Positions 34,901 through 46,794 are shown, counted from the first letter of the stretch. The stretch: DNA of 64,000 bases from Tubulanus polymorphus (GCF_964204645.1 NC_134035.1:9114501-9178500); one strand, 5' to 3'. Program-made: numbers and translations. Notes: generated from the letters alone by a model not told the origin.

Positions 34901-35755
34901 TCTTAAATACTACACCAGACTCTAGACTCAAACCACACAGAAATATACCACTCTAGCTAGCTACACGAGAAGACTGCGCCCAGCAACAATTACGACGCTG
35001 AATGTTACGCGCAGGCTAAAATCTGTTATCGAAGACGGATTTCAGATTATTTTCCGTTAATTATTTCTGTTATATATTTCCTTAGGTATTTTTTCCGTTT
35101 ATCTAAGCGCGCAAGGAGATTTAGCATCAAGCAATATCCATGAAGCCGAATTTAAAATACACACCAGAGACTCTAGGCTTAAACTAAAAGCATGGGCGGA
35201 TTCAAAGGAGGGTGCAGGTGTGCGCACCCCCAAAACGTGCCAAGTTTCCCTGCAATGTTATGAGAAAATGAAAAATATTAAACTGATTCCTAAAAAGTTT
35301 AAATTCATAAGCTTGCTCTGTGTATTTCCGAAAATGAGTTAATGCCCTATTTTGGGGGTGCACTTATCCCTTACTCAGACCCTAGATCCGCCCCTAAAAA
35401 GAAGCATACGACTGTATATTGTATTTACCGGGTATCCCTGTCTGTAAGCCCTCATATCCTCTCCGATATAGAAATTATACCAGTGCACATTATTACGAAT
35501 TACCAGCTGCAATTTAAAGAATAAAAATATCGCATTTTATTCAAAAATTCAAGGCGCCGAGGCAATGATTCACAAATATATCGGAATACCTGTTTTCCAT
35601 CGTATCCTAAATCCGTGAACCATTTACTCATAGTTTGTCTAAACCCGTCCATCCTGTGACATAGATCGAATGAAGTTTTGCCAGGACCACGAGCTGGTGG
35701 GTTTTTGCCGTTGTAATTATCTTCCCGGTACTTCCCCGTTGAATAATGCGATCCA
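31927..35755 (-). CDS. OGFR: Opioid growth factor receptor (OGFR) conserved-domain protein, 5' end uncertain
   Basis: Phase-consistent exons: 35755-35590, 34803-34731, 34630-34552, 33687-33499, 33349-33211, 32746-32616, 32233-31927 (stop), about 360 residues. OGFR-family signatures are NYLFWTNQLPYQPDGEFIDD, then EEYVGDF, then FYGLELVDKETGEI and RMTLIN, HHYRIARWIKSMGELGLDLY with QGPLVRVLMEQ, and ILAVKNIRERDSLVVLAEEY. The C-terminal exon is a charged helix or coiled coil with no vertebrate-type repeats. The first exon has no early ATG: it either starts at an internal Met (MDGFRQTM) or an upstream exon was missed. The usual IQWLFP segment is not evident at the 34552/33687 junction. Family function outside vertebrates is unknown; I claim only the domain. 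Confidence 0.72.
33717..33781. repeat. 65-bp foldback
   Basis: Arms GAAATCCCACAATAATT / AATTATTGTGGGATTTC lie around a 30-bp loop. It sits directly upstream of the OGFR-like exon that starts at 33687. Confidence 0.85.
34300..34437. repeat. 138-bp foldback
   Basis: Arms TAAATCCCACAATCACGAGA / TCTCGTGATTGTGGGATTTA, continuing inward with AAAAACTTTTT-like pairing. The AAATCCCACAAT end is shared with 33717 and 7318. It lies in an OGFR-like intron. Confidence 0.85.
35190..35400. repeat. Dispersed repeat related to 500-770
   Basis: It shares CCCTATTTTGGGGGTGCAC, the AAATTCATAAGCTTGCTCT block and terminal GGGCGGATT / AGATCCGCCCC inverted ends with the copy near 500-770. It lies in the first OGFR-like intron. 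Confidence 0.75.
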
Positions 35756-36029
35756 CTCAATCAAAATAATCAGATATAACGAATCAAAAGAATAATACGG
35801 GCATCGGCATCATTTTCATATGTTTTGGTTTATTTCGAGTAAAGTATGGAATTGTGAAACATCGATAGTTTTGAAATGCCTCGAAAAATCGATAGTGCTT
35901 CACACTCTATCGGGGTTGTCAAATACATCGGGTTCGTCAAGAACCTACGCACTAGATCTCTTCAGTGAGTCAAATGCAGCTGGTACTACTGGGCGCAGCT
36001 GGTACTACGCGAAATGCACGCCATAACCG

Positions 36030-36425
36030 CGATCACCGAGCATTGTTGGTCCAAAAACTGTGCACATGGCTTCCAAATTTGGCCCGACCAAATTCTTGCT
36101 TGGGTCAAATAAATTGCGTGTGAATTGGAACTGGTGCCGGGAGTGATTCGCTTCGCTTCGTTAAAGCATTGTTTAGTATGAACTATCTTTTTATAATTTG
36201 TTATACATCCTTTTTCCACATTCCGTTTCCGAAGTCCACGGTAGACTGCCATCTGTTAAAATTTTTTTTGTAAAATTATATTTCCCATCAGACCAGTTTG
36301 AACAACTGTGATAAAGTAATGAATATATACTATATATACTATAGTATCGGGTCAGTGGATTATGTGTGAACGCGCTCTCTAATAAGGCACGGGCCTAATT
36401 TGACTGAGGCCCTGGTGCCGTGTAC
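36030..36425. mobile_element. GGCCC-rich inverted-repeat element with an insertion
   Basis: It shares TTTGGCCC, GTGTGAATTG and AACTGGT(G/C)CCGG with 49298-49562, and its right part AATAAGGCACGGGCC is also shared. About 170 bp near 36185-36360 has no counterpart in the other copy, so something inserted here or was lost there. ORFs in it are chance. Confidence 0.6.
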
Positions 36426-36677
36426 CTTTTCTTCACCTCTGTCCGTCAAACAAACAATGACGTCATGACCTCTCCAGAGCGCAGCTTTTGGACTACCCAT
36501 GATAAACCCATATCTGCGAGTGACTCATTTGATTTCTTTAGAAATGACATATAGGGCACAACTCCCCAAACTTCACTACCATACAGCGCATGAGGCAAAA
36601 TTTTGAATTAATAAATATGAAAATTATTGCGCAATTTATCATTTAAAACAAAGGCTGTTTATTTTTAATGAATGAAC

Positions 36678-37826
36678 TCATTGGCCGAGTTGTTTTCGAG
36701 ATTTGGCTGGTGATAGCACACACATATCTTGAACAGCTCTTTTAAACGTGTTGTTCGTCAGGAAGTATATGAAAAAATTGCCGCAAGAATCGAATACGGT
36801 TAAACCGATCGCTATTTTTCTCAAGACCATCGTCGACTCGTATTGACTGAGACTTTTGAAGAAGCGCACTCGTATATAGCCTTTGTAATAAAGCCGATCG
36901 AAGAACGTGAACGACTCGCATGCGATGTAGTTCAGAACTATGGCGAAGGCCATTTGCAGCGCTCGTTGTTCCTTCGCGGTGGTGGGAGTCGATTTGGAAA
37001 CTATGAAACGGCGCTTCAAACGACTGACGATCATTGCCGTGATTAAAACCACGTTAATGACGATCAATTTAAACATCGGTACTATCGCCGTCAAGTAACT
37101 GGAACCTGTATTGTCGGAAAACCTCCACCAAGCTGACACAATCGGGTTGACGGATCCCTCTTTATGTTTAACAAACGTAGCCAAACCCGCCGTACACGAC
37201 ACCGGTCGAAGGCTCCAGGCTGGTATGAAATTCGGCATGTAAACGAGAAGTGAGAAAACGTTTAGAATGAATAGTATCGCGTTGACGGTTTTTCGTGTCC
37301 AAAATAGACGATGTTTCAACGGGAAAAGTACGACGACTAAACGCTCGAAACTGATAAGCACAACGGTCCAATTCCTGATCAGTAAAAACACGCGATAGAA
37401 CCCGATAAACGGATAAATGAATTCCCAGCCGTAGTACCAATCATCGCGCCGAATTATGATATCACCGAGTGCGTTGAATATGTGAATCGTTCTCAACGGA
37501 AACATGAAAAATACGGAAACCGAGTATAGTATATCATAAGCGGCGAGAACTTTGATCAGGTAATAAACCGCATTATTCATTCGACGGAGAATTATCAAAG
37601 TGAATACGTTTAGGACGATTCCAGAAAACGAAGTCGGTCCGTACAATCCCAGATACAAATAGACGCTGAATTCGTATTCCCATTTGACGGTTCGAGCGCG
37701 CCATTCATCGCATTCGAGACGAGTCGTCAGATTTATCATCTTCGATGGGTATATCACGCATAACGTGTAACTATATCGTTTCTCTTTTGTAGGTATCGCG
37801 ATAATATTGGATTCAGCCGAATACAT
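36678..37826 (-). CDS. Divergent rhodopsin-class (class A) G-protein-coupled receptor, single exon, 382 residues
   Basis: An uninterrupted frame runs from ATG at 37826, with seven hydrophobic segments. TM1 contains GIVLNVF (conserved Asn) and TM2 contains LAAYD (conserved Asp). TM3 ends SFERLVVVLFPL, so the E/DRY motif is ERL. Extracellular loop 2 has a Cys (PVSCTAG), but the usual TM3 Cys is not seen. TM6 lacks CWxP and TM7 reads CGNFFIYF in place of NPxxY, a form seen in FMRFamide/peptide-receptor-like families. The ligand cannot be inferred. The intronless structure suggests retroposition or a lineage expansion. An AATAAA lies at 36663-36658. Starting at a later Met (MINLTTRLE) is possible. 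Confidence 0.85.
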   Translation of the reverse strand: MYSAESNIIAIPTKEKRYSYTLCVIYPSKMINLTTRLECDEWRARTVKWEYEFSVYLYLGLYGPTSFSGIVLNVFTLIILRRMNNAVYYLIKVLAAYDILYSVSVFFMFPLRTIHIFNALGDIIIRRDDWYYGWEFIYPFIGFYRVFLLIRNWTVVLISFERLVVVLFPLKHRLFWTRKTVNAILFILNVFSLLVYMPNFIPAWSLRPVSCTAGLATFVKHKEGSVNPIVSAWWRFSDNTGSSYLTAIVPMFKLIVINVVLITAMIVSRLKRRFIVSKSTPTTAKEQRALQMAFAIVLNYIACESFTFFDRLYYKGYIRVRFFKSLSQYESTMVLRKIAIGLTVFDSCGNFFIYFLTNNTFKRAVQDMCVLSPAKSRKQLGQ

Positions 37827-38657
37827 GACACGCAAACTTGCGTGAAAAACATGGAAACATTTCTATCAACATATCTACTATCTTATTACGCCTGATTCGT
37901 GTTGGAGATATAGAATTGCCATTTGAAATATTTATTTGAATTAGGTTCATAAATTTTAGATTTTAAAAACTACCGTCAACATTATTTTGCATTCTACATT
38001 GAAACCATAACGAACTCGGATACAACGATTCATCGGATATAACAAATATTCGTCCCAAGTAAGTAAGTAAATTTGATTGATTTCATACTGGATATAACGA
38101 ACTATCGGTAAAAACAAACATATTTTCTGGTCCCGTGAAGTTCGCTGTACCAAAGTTCCACTGTACCAAGCGTATGAAAAATTGAAGTATTAGCTTTTCG
38201 CCCCCAGCCCTTCTTCGTGATCGTCTCGATTTCAATATGTCTTGGCTGGCCTGGGCACCTAGCAATTACTAGCATTGTTCTACGACGTGTTAACCCAGAG
38301 TACTGGCATATCATATATCCATTTATTTCGTAAAATGGATAGAACCAGTATTAACGGTATTCAATGACTTTGCGTTCTGATTGTCGCGTTAGGACAATAC
38401 GGTTTAAAGACCCTGCTGGTTCGGTCGGTAAAACAACCCGTATGTAAACATACGGTTGACAGTGTAGCTTGTAGTCGCGTTGCCACGCTACCCGACGGCT
38501 AACTGTTTCAGTAAACCAGTACTCAGTGTATGCACACGGGAACTGATAGTTAGATATTAATCGGTGGACGTTACTAACGGTTTTCGTAGAGACGATTCGT
38601 ATCACAGAAATACCGTCCGAAATACGTAGTCAGAATTACGTATAATCAACCACCGAA
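37827..38657. other. Divergent interval between the GPCR and the small plus-strand gene
   Basis: It contains a pogo-like MITE at 38002-38167. The last 200 bp before 38658 are richer in CG dinucleotides and probably hold the promoter of the small gene. No exon is seen. Confidence 0.4.
38002..38167. mobile_element. pogo/Tigger-like MITE (reverse orientation)
   Basis: Reverse-complement counterpart of 49032-49222: CATAACGAACTCGGATAC on one side and AAGTTCCACTGTACC on the other, with GATATAACGAACTATCGGT inside. Confidence 0.65.
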
Positions 38658-39922
38658 ATGGCCGAAAAGAAAGTAGAATTGAACACGACGAGTACACAAA
38701 CTGAAAAACAGCCCAAGTAAGTCATTGATGTCGTAATGTTGTTCATCATCACAGGTGCTTGGCTATCTAGTTGGATTGCAATGCACATGTAGTTAAGATT
38801 TGAATTTTTCTGATGCTTTTATTAGTTCAAAATCAAAGGTTTTATGCACCATGCTGTAAATTATATTTGAAAAATAAAGCGTTCATTCATTCATTCATAG
38901 CAGTCTAGAAATGTCGGTTTTTGGTTACCGGTATTTGTTTCGCATTGACTCTTATTCATTCGACGTATACTGACTTAATGATTTTTCAAACATTACATAC
39001 GTAATTGGTAGCAATGCTTAAACGTATATACGATATGCGCGTATGATTCCGTCCTATGGGAAGAATCTGGCGCGATGATTTTTCCTAAAAGAGAAAGTTC
39101 TGATCATGTTTTTTCTTGTTTCTTTTATTTCCAGCTACCAAAGTGATTATTGTAGTTACACTTGTACGAACAGCATGTTTAACGTAAGTACATGAAGAAA
39201 ACTGGGTTTACAATTACCAGAAACATGGAAACATTTCATATGGCTACCTGCTTGAAGACTGGATATTAAAAACAAGAAAACTGACAGTTTATTGAAAAAT
39301 ATCACACATATATTTCGAAATATTGTCCACAATAAATTCAATCATTCATTGATATATATGATATGACGGACCAATAAGGTTATTTAGAATTTGAATTTAT
39401 CGATAATTGAATTGAATTGACCGGCAACCAGTCTCGCCCCGATATATCGATAACGCAGAGCACGTCCTCTCAAAAATAATCATTAAGATTTAACAAAAAT
39501 ACAATAAGATTTATTGAATATATCTATTTACAAAATAAACGCAACAATATTCACAATAGTAATTTTTATTTTGATACGCCAATATTGATGACGTAGAGCG
39601 CATCGACTCGCACAGAACCAATCAAATAGCAAATACTACGTATCAAAGACAATCTGTAACGGTTTTTACGGCGTTAAAAATATTGCATAAAATTTCTCAA
39701 TGTGTCATGATTCAATATTTCTAGCCGACTGTAACAAAGAAACGACCGTACACGATATATCCGGATTGGAAGTCTGAGACTCTATCGCAGCCCTATCGTC
39801 GCCAGCCGTGGGTGTGGGAGGATGCGAATACGCCGCTAGGGGCCGGAGTGGCGAACTGGATGCCGTTAACAGGAGTAGCTGAAAAACCGCCCTATCATCC
39901 GTATTCACCGCAGAAACGATAG
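38658..39922 (+). CDS. Small unrecognised protein, 3 exons, 101 residues
   Basis: Exons: 38658-38716, 39135-39183, 39725-39922 (306 nt), each with good splice signals (AA|GTAAGT, TTTCCAG, AAC|GTAAGT, TTTCTAG) and matching phases. The start context is GAAATGG and an AATAAA lies at 40264-40269. The product begins MAEKKVELNTTSTQTEKQPK, has a Tyr/Cys-rich middle (YQSDYCSYTCTNSMFN) and a Pro/Trp/Tyr-rich C-terminus (KKRPYTIYPDWK, RRQPWVWED, YHPYSPQKR). There is no signal peptide or membrane segment. Short, Tyr/Pro/Trp-rich proteins of this style include axonemal microtubule inner proteins, but I cannot name a family. The third exon has coding-like composition, and its reverse-strand frame is a shadow. 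Confidence 0.65.
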
Positions 39923-40878
39923 CCATGTTAAAAAGCTTTAATGATAAAAGACACTGACTGAATACTGAATAAGATCTATTAATTTAGAATGATAATTCCC
40001 GATTTATAAAATCCCCAGTTTATAGAAATTTAGAAAGGAACCAAAAACAGAGATTTTTATTATTTTTCATGAATTCTGTATTTTCCACTTTCCAATTCTA
40101 TAAGGCCTAATGGGTTTTTATAAGTCCGCCACGTTCCAACGTGGTACCTGACGATTTTCAAAATATTTGTGTCGATATTTGTTTGTCTATTGATTGTTTG
40201 TTTGAATGTTTCTTTTTTTGTATATTTGTTTATTGATGATCTCATAGTATCAATATGTTAGAAAATAAAACACGGAAAAATATCGAATATAATGAGACAC
40301 ACGTGATTTTTGTATTATGAATCGGATCTTTTCGAGTGCTTCCTCATTTGCTATTCATACTCATTTTACAGTTCGTTGTTCATGGTGTTGTTGTTTCAAA
40401 TTGCCGTTACAGTACAAAAAAAACCATTTTACAGTTGCTAGCCGCCATTTTGTTCAGGGTACTTATGTCCTGCGTTGTTGGGTCATTTCCTCCCTTATTG
40501 GAAACTATTCGTGATTCGTGTTTTATTATATTTCACCGGTTTTAATGGATTTTGACAATTTCGGCAACATTCAAACCTGTGTGTGAATCTCGAGTTTTCG
40601 GTAGATTCATCTGTCAATTTTTAATTTGCAACAATGCGACATGAAAACGATATAAAAAACACACGCGTATGAATTCAGGGATACTGAACTTTAAAGTTCG
40701 TTATTTTTAGAATCAATATTCCCAAAAATCTATCAATTTCAGGAACTTTGTGCACTTTCAGGCGAAATTTGAAATTTAAAGATATCTTGCCTAGTTTTCA
40801 TTGTATAGCTTTTCAACTGTATCTATCGTCATTTCGGGCTTCGGCGCTGTTTTCAATGCGTGTATTTCAGAATATTGA

Positions 40879-43035
40879 CTACAGGTCTTCGTCGTCATCG
40901 CCATCGCCCTGTTCTAGATACGAATCGGTCATCATGAGTAACCGTCCTTCGGTAACTTCGTCTTTCAATATACTAGACACCGGTTTGCTGAATTTGCGTC
41001 GGAAACAGACGAATAACGCGGTATAGACGATAAGCATCACGATGGATACAAGCGCCGCGTGCAGACCAAACGCGGCGACGGCGAATCTGACGTTCGCGGG
41101 ATCGGAACGATTGTAAACTGGGTTCACATCAGTACCTACAATATTCAACCGGATCGAACATATGAAAAACTATTGTAGAATTTGGCAACAAATTGGTGGA
41201 AATTGATTGATTGTTTGTTTTCAAGCTTATATCTGCTGCTATCTCTAATTTTGTTGACAAAACGTACTCATGAACATAAACACAAGTTAAATTAACCTAA
41301 TCATAGAAAAAAATATCAAAATATACAAATGACAATAGTTACACTGTTAAGTCTCCCCGATTCTAATGATTAATGTATACACAGAATATTGTTATAAGTT
41401 TTTAGAAAGTTTTCTGATGAAAAGAGGTTTACATATATTCACCTGGAAATCCATTCGGTTTATACAAAACGAATGCGACATGCATGAACCAACTGCCGGT
41501 CAGTATGATCAGGAAGGTGCGCCCGACAGCGGGTAGAATACCGTTCCGATATACGTTCTCTACCAGGAGGCAAAACGCCGCCCCGATCAGAACGGGTGCT
41601 GGTAGGAGTTGAACGACCGCTTGTAACGTCTCGACGCTACCGGTCGGAGTGTAGGCGTGATGGAGCGACCCGAGACCGAGCCATAGGAAAGCTAGAACTA
41701 GCGTAAGGTAATCGATTCCGTCGGGATACGCGACCCATTCTGACGTGGTCAACAGATCGACGAAGCCATGTACGACGAATAGGCTGAATACTGATGTAGC
41801 CTGCAGTTGATCGAGGCTAGTATAATTGCCGTTTTTCACGAAAGTCCATTTTGCACTAGAGCAACTCGCAAGCAATCCTGAAGATAAATGTTTAATACAG
41901 GCATTACACGAAAACCGTATATAATACATACATCCATTCACATAGACCATAATACAATGAGTTTTTCAAAACGTCATTTCACCTCGTTTGATATTAATGG
42001 TTTTTCAACTATACATTTCGCATTAGATGAACATTAAATTTTTAAGACGTTTGTATTCATTCGAGTACATAACATAAGACTTACAGGAAATACATATATA
42101 TTTTCAATTTCGAATACCGGGACCTCTAACGATATACGTACCGATAAATGGAAATGCTATTTTCAGAGTTTGTTCGATTGGTAACTGTCGTTTCTTGATG
42201 TTACTCGGAAAACTGAGTCGATTCGTGTAAGGATTTGTGCAATAGATCGACTGCAAAAACAACAATATACGGAGAAATGTCCGGACACCACTTAACGCGA
42301 GATGCTGCTTATGAAAAACTGTTAGCTTCCATTGGGGGAAAAGATAACGCCCGGTAATGAACAAGTCAAAGTTGAACATTTTAGATCCTTATTTCTTACA
42401 TTTTAGATAATAAGAACCCACTATTAATATTAACAGATTAAAAGTATTAAAACCGATAATTTATTGAATAAAAAAAAATATATTAAATGACACGACGTTT
42501 CGATCTCAACCTAGAGATCTTCTAGAAAATATTGTTGACATGTGTCGGCTGTAGCCCATGTTGCCTTCATCAGAACAAAATTAGAACTAAGTCAAAGACC
42601 ATATGAGTAACTGACGTAGAATTGAGATGAGAAGAATTTGACAGAATAATTGAACAAGGTATGATAAAGCGTTTAGAAAATTGACAAGGCATTTGAAGAT
42701 CCACTATTAGTAAGCTGTTTGTTCAGGGAAGGATTGTTTGATTTTAGGAATATAGTGCTTCATAATTGTTCTGATGAAAGCAACAAGGATTACAGCCGAA
42801 ACATGTCAACATGGTTCACAGCCGAAACATGTCAACACTATTATTGCATGTATATGCAAATATAGCAAAAAAAGCATCTAAAATGTTCGCCTTGGCGTTT
42901 TGTTTACAAAAGATAACTTCATCGCTTTATGACGTAACTTACTTCGAAATATCGCTTTAATATGTTAAGAAACCACCACAGTCCAACGAGAATAAAATAT
43001 ACACTTAGATTGATATAGCCGTGAAATGAATCCAT
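40879..43035 (-). CDS. TMEM45: TMEM45-family multi-pass membrane protein, 4 exons, 297 residues
   Basis: Exons: 43035-42943, 42250-42142, 41877-41443, 41135-40879 (894 nt, phases consistent). The start MDSFHGYINLSVYFILVGLW parallels the TMEM45 GHALPGSFFLIIGLCW start, including an early Gly-rich first helix. Later segments FVVHGFVDLLTT, HHAYTPTG, the helix ending FLIILTGSWFMHVAFVLY and a last helix (ALVSIVMLIVYTALFVCF) match the family order. Length is close to the roughly 275 residues of vertebrate TMEM45A/B. The tail is acidic (EQGDGDDDEDL). The biochemical role of the family is poorly known. An AATAAA on the minus strand at 40527-40522 would end the transcript; the gene converges on the small gene at 38658. 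Confidence 0.82.
42478..42840. repeat. Foldback with two hammerhead-like cores
   Basis: On the minus strand about 42580-42545 reads CTGATGA, A, GGC..GCC, GACACATGTC. On the plus strand about 42773-42812 reads CTGATGA, AAGC..GCC, GAAACATGTC. The two face away from each other and frame the element. A further GACGTTTCGATCTC..GAGATC hairpin lies at 42493-42520. It is within the first TMEM45 intron. Confidence 0.6.
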
Positions 43036-44330
43036 ATTTATGTCTGTTTTCAGAAACTACTCCATAGCCATGTCGTAGGTGTCTCCGTATTTATCGTACG
43101 ACGTACTTACGATTCAAACATATGTGGCATAAGATACGTCAAACTGCGATAGCATTAATCCTATTTGCGATTGATAATGCGATTATTTAATTTTTATTGC
43201 GGTATTTTTTTGAAAATACAATATCGTATCGTTGTACGGCAACACTGAGCTAATTAGTAAGTATTGGAATATCATGATTTAACAACAAAAAACTAGTTTG
43301 AAAATCGACACGGCGTGTTTGAACATATTGTATTTTATTGTGTTATCGTTTACGAAAAAATATTATATATCTATCTCATATGTATCATTATTATCATTAT
43401 CATCTTTATTCTGGAGTCGAAGTTAGAATTTTCAGTGCCTTCGGAATGCGAAAGGTCTCTCAAGATATATCAGATGAGGCATTTTGCTGACAAGTATTTG
43501 TTTCGATATCGACGTCAGAACGCCTGATTATTTCGTTTTCACATCTTCAATTTTGATCCCCAGAAAACATCGGCGACTTTCGAGATCTTCGATATCGTCG
43601 CTTTTATGAGCATATTACGGTCGGGATTACCCGAAGAGACCTTGAACATTTGAGACATTACGAACAGAAATTTAGAGAAAATATTTTAACCACACTCTTC
43701 CCACATATTGCTGATTTTATCGACAAAATCACTCTATATGCATATGATCTCGGATCGCCCGGGATTTTTAACCGAAATTAGATCGCAGACGAGATCCGCA
43801 CGCGCGCGCGCGACCCCAGAGTCACTTAGAGGAGAAATAAACCTTTTATTGCAGTTAAATCCTCTAAGATTTATTCAGATTGAGCGGTATAATTAAACGA
43901 TGTGTATCGCGCTGAGGTCTCCGGGCGTGTTTACCGAGAACTTGCCAACTCAATATAATTTCCGACAAACAAAAACCCAATTGACGCCACCAACATCGGA
44001 AGTCATCATTATTGTATTATCTTAATATATAAGTATATATATAGTTAGCAAAGTGATGCGTATGACGTCATCGCGAGAATATAATGGCAGCCGACGAGGA
44101 TTTCTACCCACTTAGAGTAGAGACAGGGTCCGCACGCCGCATACTCGAGAAAAGAGCGCGTATTGCAAACTTAGTCAAGACGTCGAGTGATCATCATTTC
44201 AGTTTAATCAATATAGCCGCCAATCGGTCAACTTTCCGCGAAAGAGGTACTTAATTACAGACTAGCGAAACAATATTGACTTTCCGCTTGCGACTCAAGT
44301 AGATTAAACCAACGATTTGATAGAAATTCG
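43036..44330. other. Intergenic DNA upstream of TMEM45
   Basis: No supported exon. It includes a CG-alternating tract at about 43797-43812 and a consensus CRE (TGACGTCA, 44063-44070). A 57-codon ORF runs from 44083 to 44256 (MAADEDFYPLRVETGS...); I cannot tell whether it is real. Confidence 0.35.
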
Positions 44331-44335
44331 CTGTG

Positions 44336-44410
44336 TATAAAGGTTCGGACGAGGGTGTGAGGATACGCAGGTGTGGTTAAAACATCAGTCCACATTCCGT
44401 TCATTCAAAG
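44336..44410 (+). promoter_or_regulatory. TATA box with non-coding first exon candidate
   Basis: TATAAAG at 44336-44342 is followed about 70 nt later by a clean donor, TTCAAAG|GTAAGAAC (44411). A CRE lies 270 bp upstream. The next strong acceptor that leads into a coding exon on this strand is 55574 (TTCTTTAG), so this could be the 5' exon of the calcitonin-type gene with an 11-kb intron. That connection is inference. Confidence 0.35.
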
Positions 44411-46794
44411 GTAAGAACATTATTTACGCTTTAACATTTAAATGTTTGCATTTCATAAGTACTATATTCCTTCTTAAAATCATTCAGGATCTCGTCTTTT
44501 TAATTGCCTGACGTTTCGTGTAGTCTTTTTGATAATGAATCTTTTGTTCTTGAAAATACATCGCCCGATGTTCATAACTCTTAACGAATATTTCGAATAT
44601 ATGCGAATGTTTTCGTACTGATAACTTTATCACTGTATAAACATCGTTCAAAGACATCTCGAAATGCATATCCAATATCAAGTAATTCTATCTCGCATCA
44701 TACAGTGCTTTTGCAATTTGTGATGCACAAAACTAGCGACGTATATGAGACTTTATCCCAAATAAAATCTACCGTCGAAAAAAAAACGAATATTTCTAAC
44801 GAATTGCACAAGAGACAATGAAAATCATTTTTTCTCGGTTTCGATGGGAGATGTAGAAATATTCAGTATACTCGTTCCAAAGTTATGATTTCAATAAGAC
44901 AGAACAAAACGGACTGGTTAAGATGACTGATAAAGAGACAAAACCGGCCGCAAATTGAGCTAGAAAAAAAAACTCGTAGATAGACAGAGTTCAAACTCAC
45001 ATGATTTGATACATATTATTATGATGATGTTACAAAACTCACAAAACTTGAGATACGTAATGAAATTGGAGATGTTCATTTCTTTATATTTATAAAAAAG
45101 CAGTACAGTCTTAAAATCATTGCGTATATATGTACAATCATCTTGAGTATTTCTAAACAAAAGCGACACAGTCATGATAATCATAGCTTAATCATTATGA
45201 ATTACCGAGATTTAGTAACATTGAAAAGCACTGGCAGTGGAATCAAACTATAGATCTTTTAAACGCACGGTATAAGAATGTTTTAAAGCTTTTTATGTGA
45301 AGCGGCGCTTTCAAAATCCCAGCCGGTTTAATGTATCATCATCGTATATAAATTCCCCAGTTTCCACAAAGTGCATTGAACTACACACATTCTGGTGGAT
45401 GCAAGGAAAAACAACCGGTGACATTAACCGCTTCTGTTCCCAGCGACGCGGCATTCATTGTTTTCGAAATAACTCGTGTAAACGTCGGAAGGATGTAAGA
45501 TCATCGTCGTCGAAATTCCAACGCGTTAACCTGTTGCTATCTACGAATGATTAGGAAAATAGATTGATGGAAAAAATGAATAATGAAAAAGGGGGAATTA
45601 TACGTTACTACATGTACAGTTGAAAAAGTATGGTGTCTGGCTTTAGTTCAGTGCCACGATTCGCTTTCAACGGAACGACGTTGAATGACCGCATACATAC
45701 TTCTTTCGTCAGAAGAGGCTAAAAGCTCGTTTAGGGACAATGTTATTGGCATTTATCAGTCAAGCATCGGCGCGAACGTTATCTTTTTATTGGTAAATAG
45801 ATGTATCAAGTAATGGACTTTCGTCAATTATTGTCTAATTAGGACCACTGTATTCAGGCTTACTGACGGATAGCCATCACGTGTTGTTCTTCACACGGCT
45901 TTCCATCCGTTTTTATTTTGATCGATCGCTTGTTCCATCGATGTTATAGGTTTTGTCGGGAAAAAATTTTTTTGGAGAAACACCCAATCGATTCGTCTCG
46001 TAATGCACAATGCTTGTATAATTACGCGTAGACGGGAAATTAGGAGAAATAACGAGAAATGACGAGGATGTAATAATTTGTAACAAGACAAAGATAGAAA
46101 TGTTCGAAGTTGAAGAAACATTGTAAATCTGTCAAAAATGACGACGTGTCGAATAAAACTTAGAAATTTGATTGAATCGCATTAAAAGTTGTAAGAGAAA
46201 TAGGCCAACCAGATTGCCTTGCTTTCAGGTCAAGTGACAAAGTGGCTTGTTATGATTCAACGATTTTATCCAGCTCTATAGAGAATATCCAAGACTCAGC
46301 TTCTGTGTTTTATGAATATTTAACTCACATCTGTTTCCAGTTGATAACCGAGTGTAACTACAATTTCAATTTGAATTTGAATATCAACACGCTAGTTACC
46401 TAGTGCAAACGCTGTTATTGGGCCGTTCTATGAATATTTTTTTTCTTCGTGCCTGGCGAAGGTCTCTAGGACAGGCAACTGAGGTCATCAAGGCGAAAGG
46501 AAATGACAGAATACATCCGTGTCTTCTAAGACAAACCATCACAAAGAATAAGAAAAATGTTTTTACAGTAAAGAAGCCACTAGTGTTGTTGAAACTGCTG
46601 TGTTTTATCTTCACCAGCTGGCAGTGTTTTCGGCCTTTTCTGCTTGACTTGGAGTTTAAGTAGATACAATCTTTAGGCCATAGTAGAAGAGCCCGGTACA
46701 CTCTGACGTGGGGAATAGATAATTAGTTTGATGAAACCCCCTATATACAGAATTTAGAAGATTTAAAAGCCAATTTCATTAATGAAAAATTAAT

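Noticed and set aside
35986-36252. 88-codon minus-strand ORF upstream of the OGFR-like gene
   Set aside because: It falls inside the GGCCC-rich repeat, whose other copy has no such frame.
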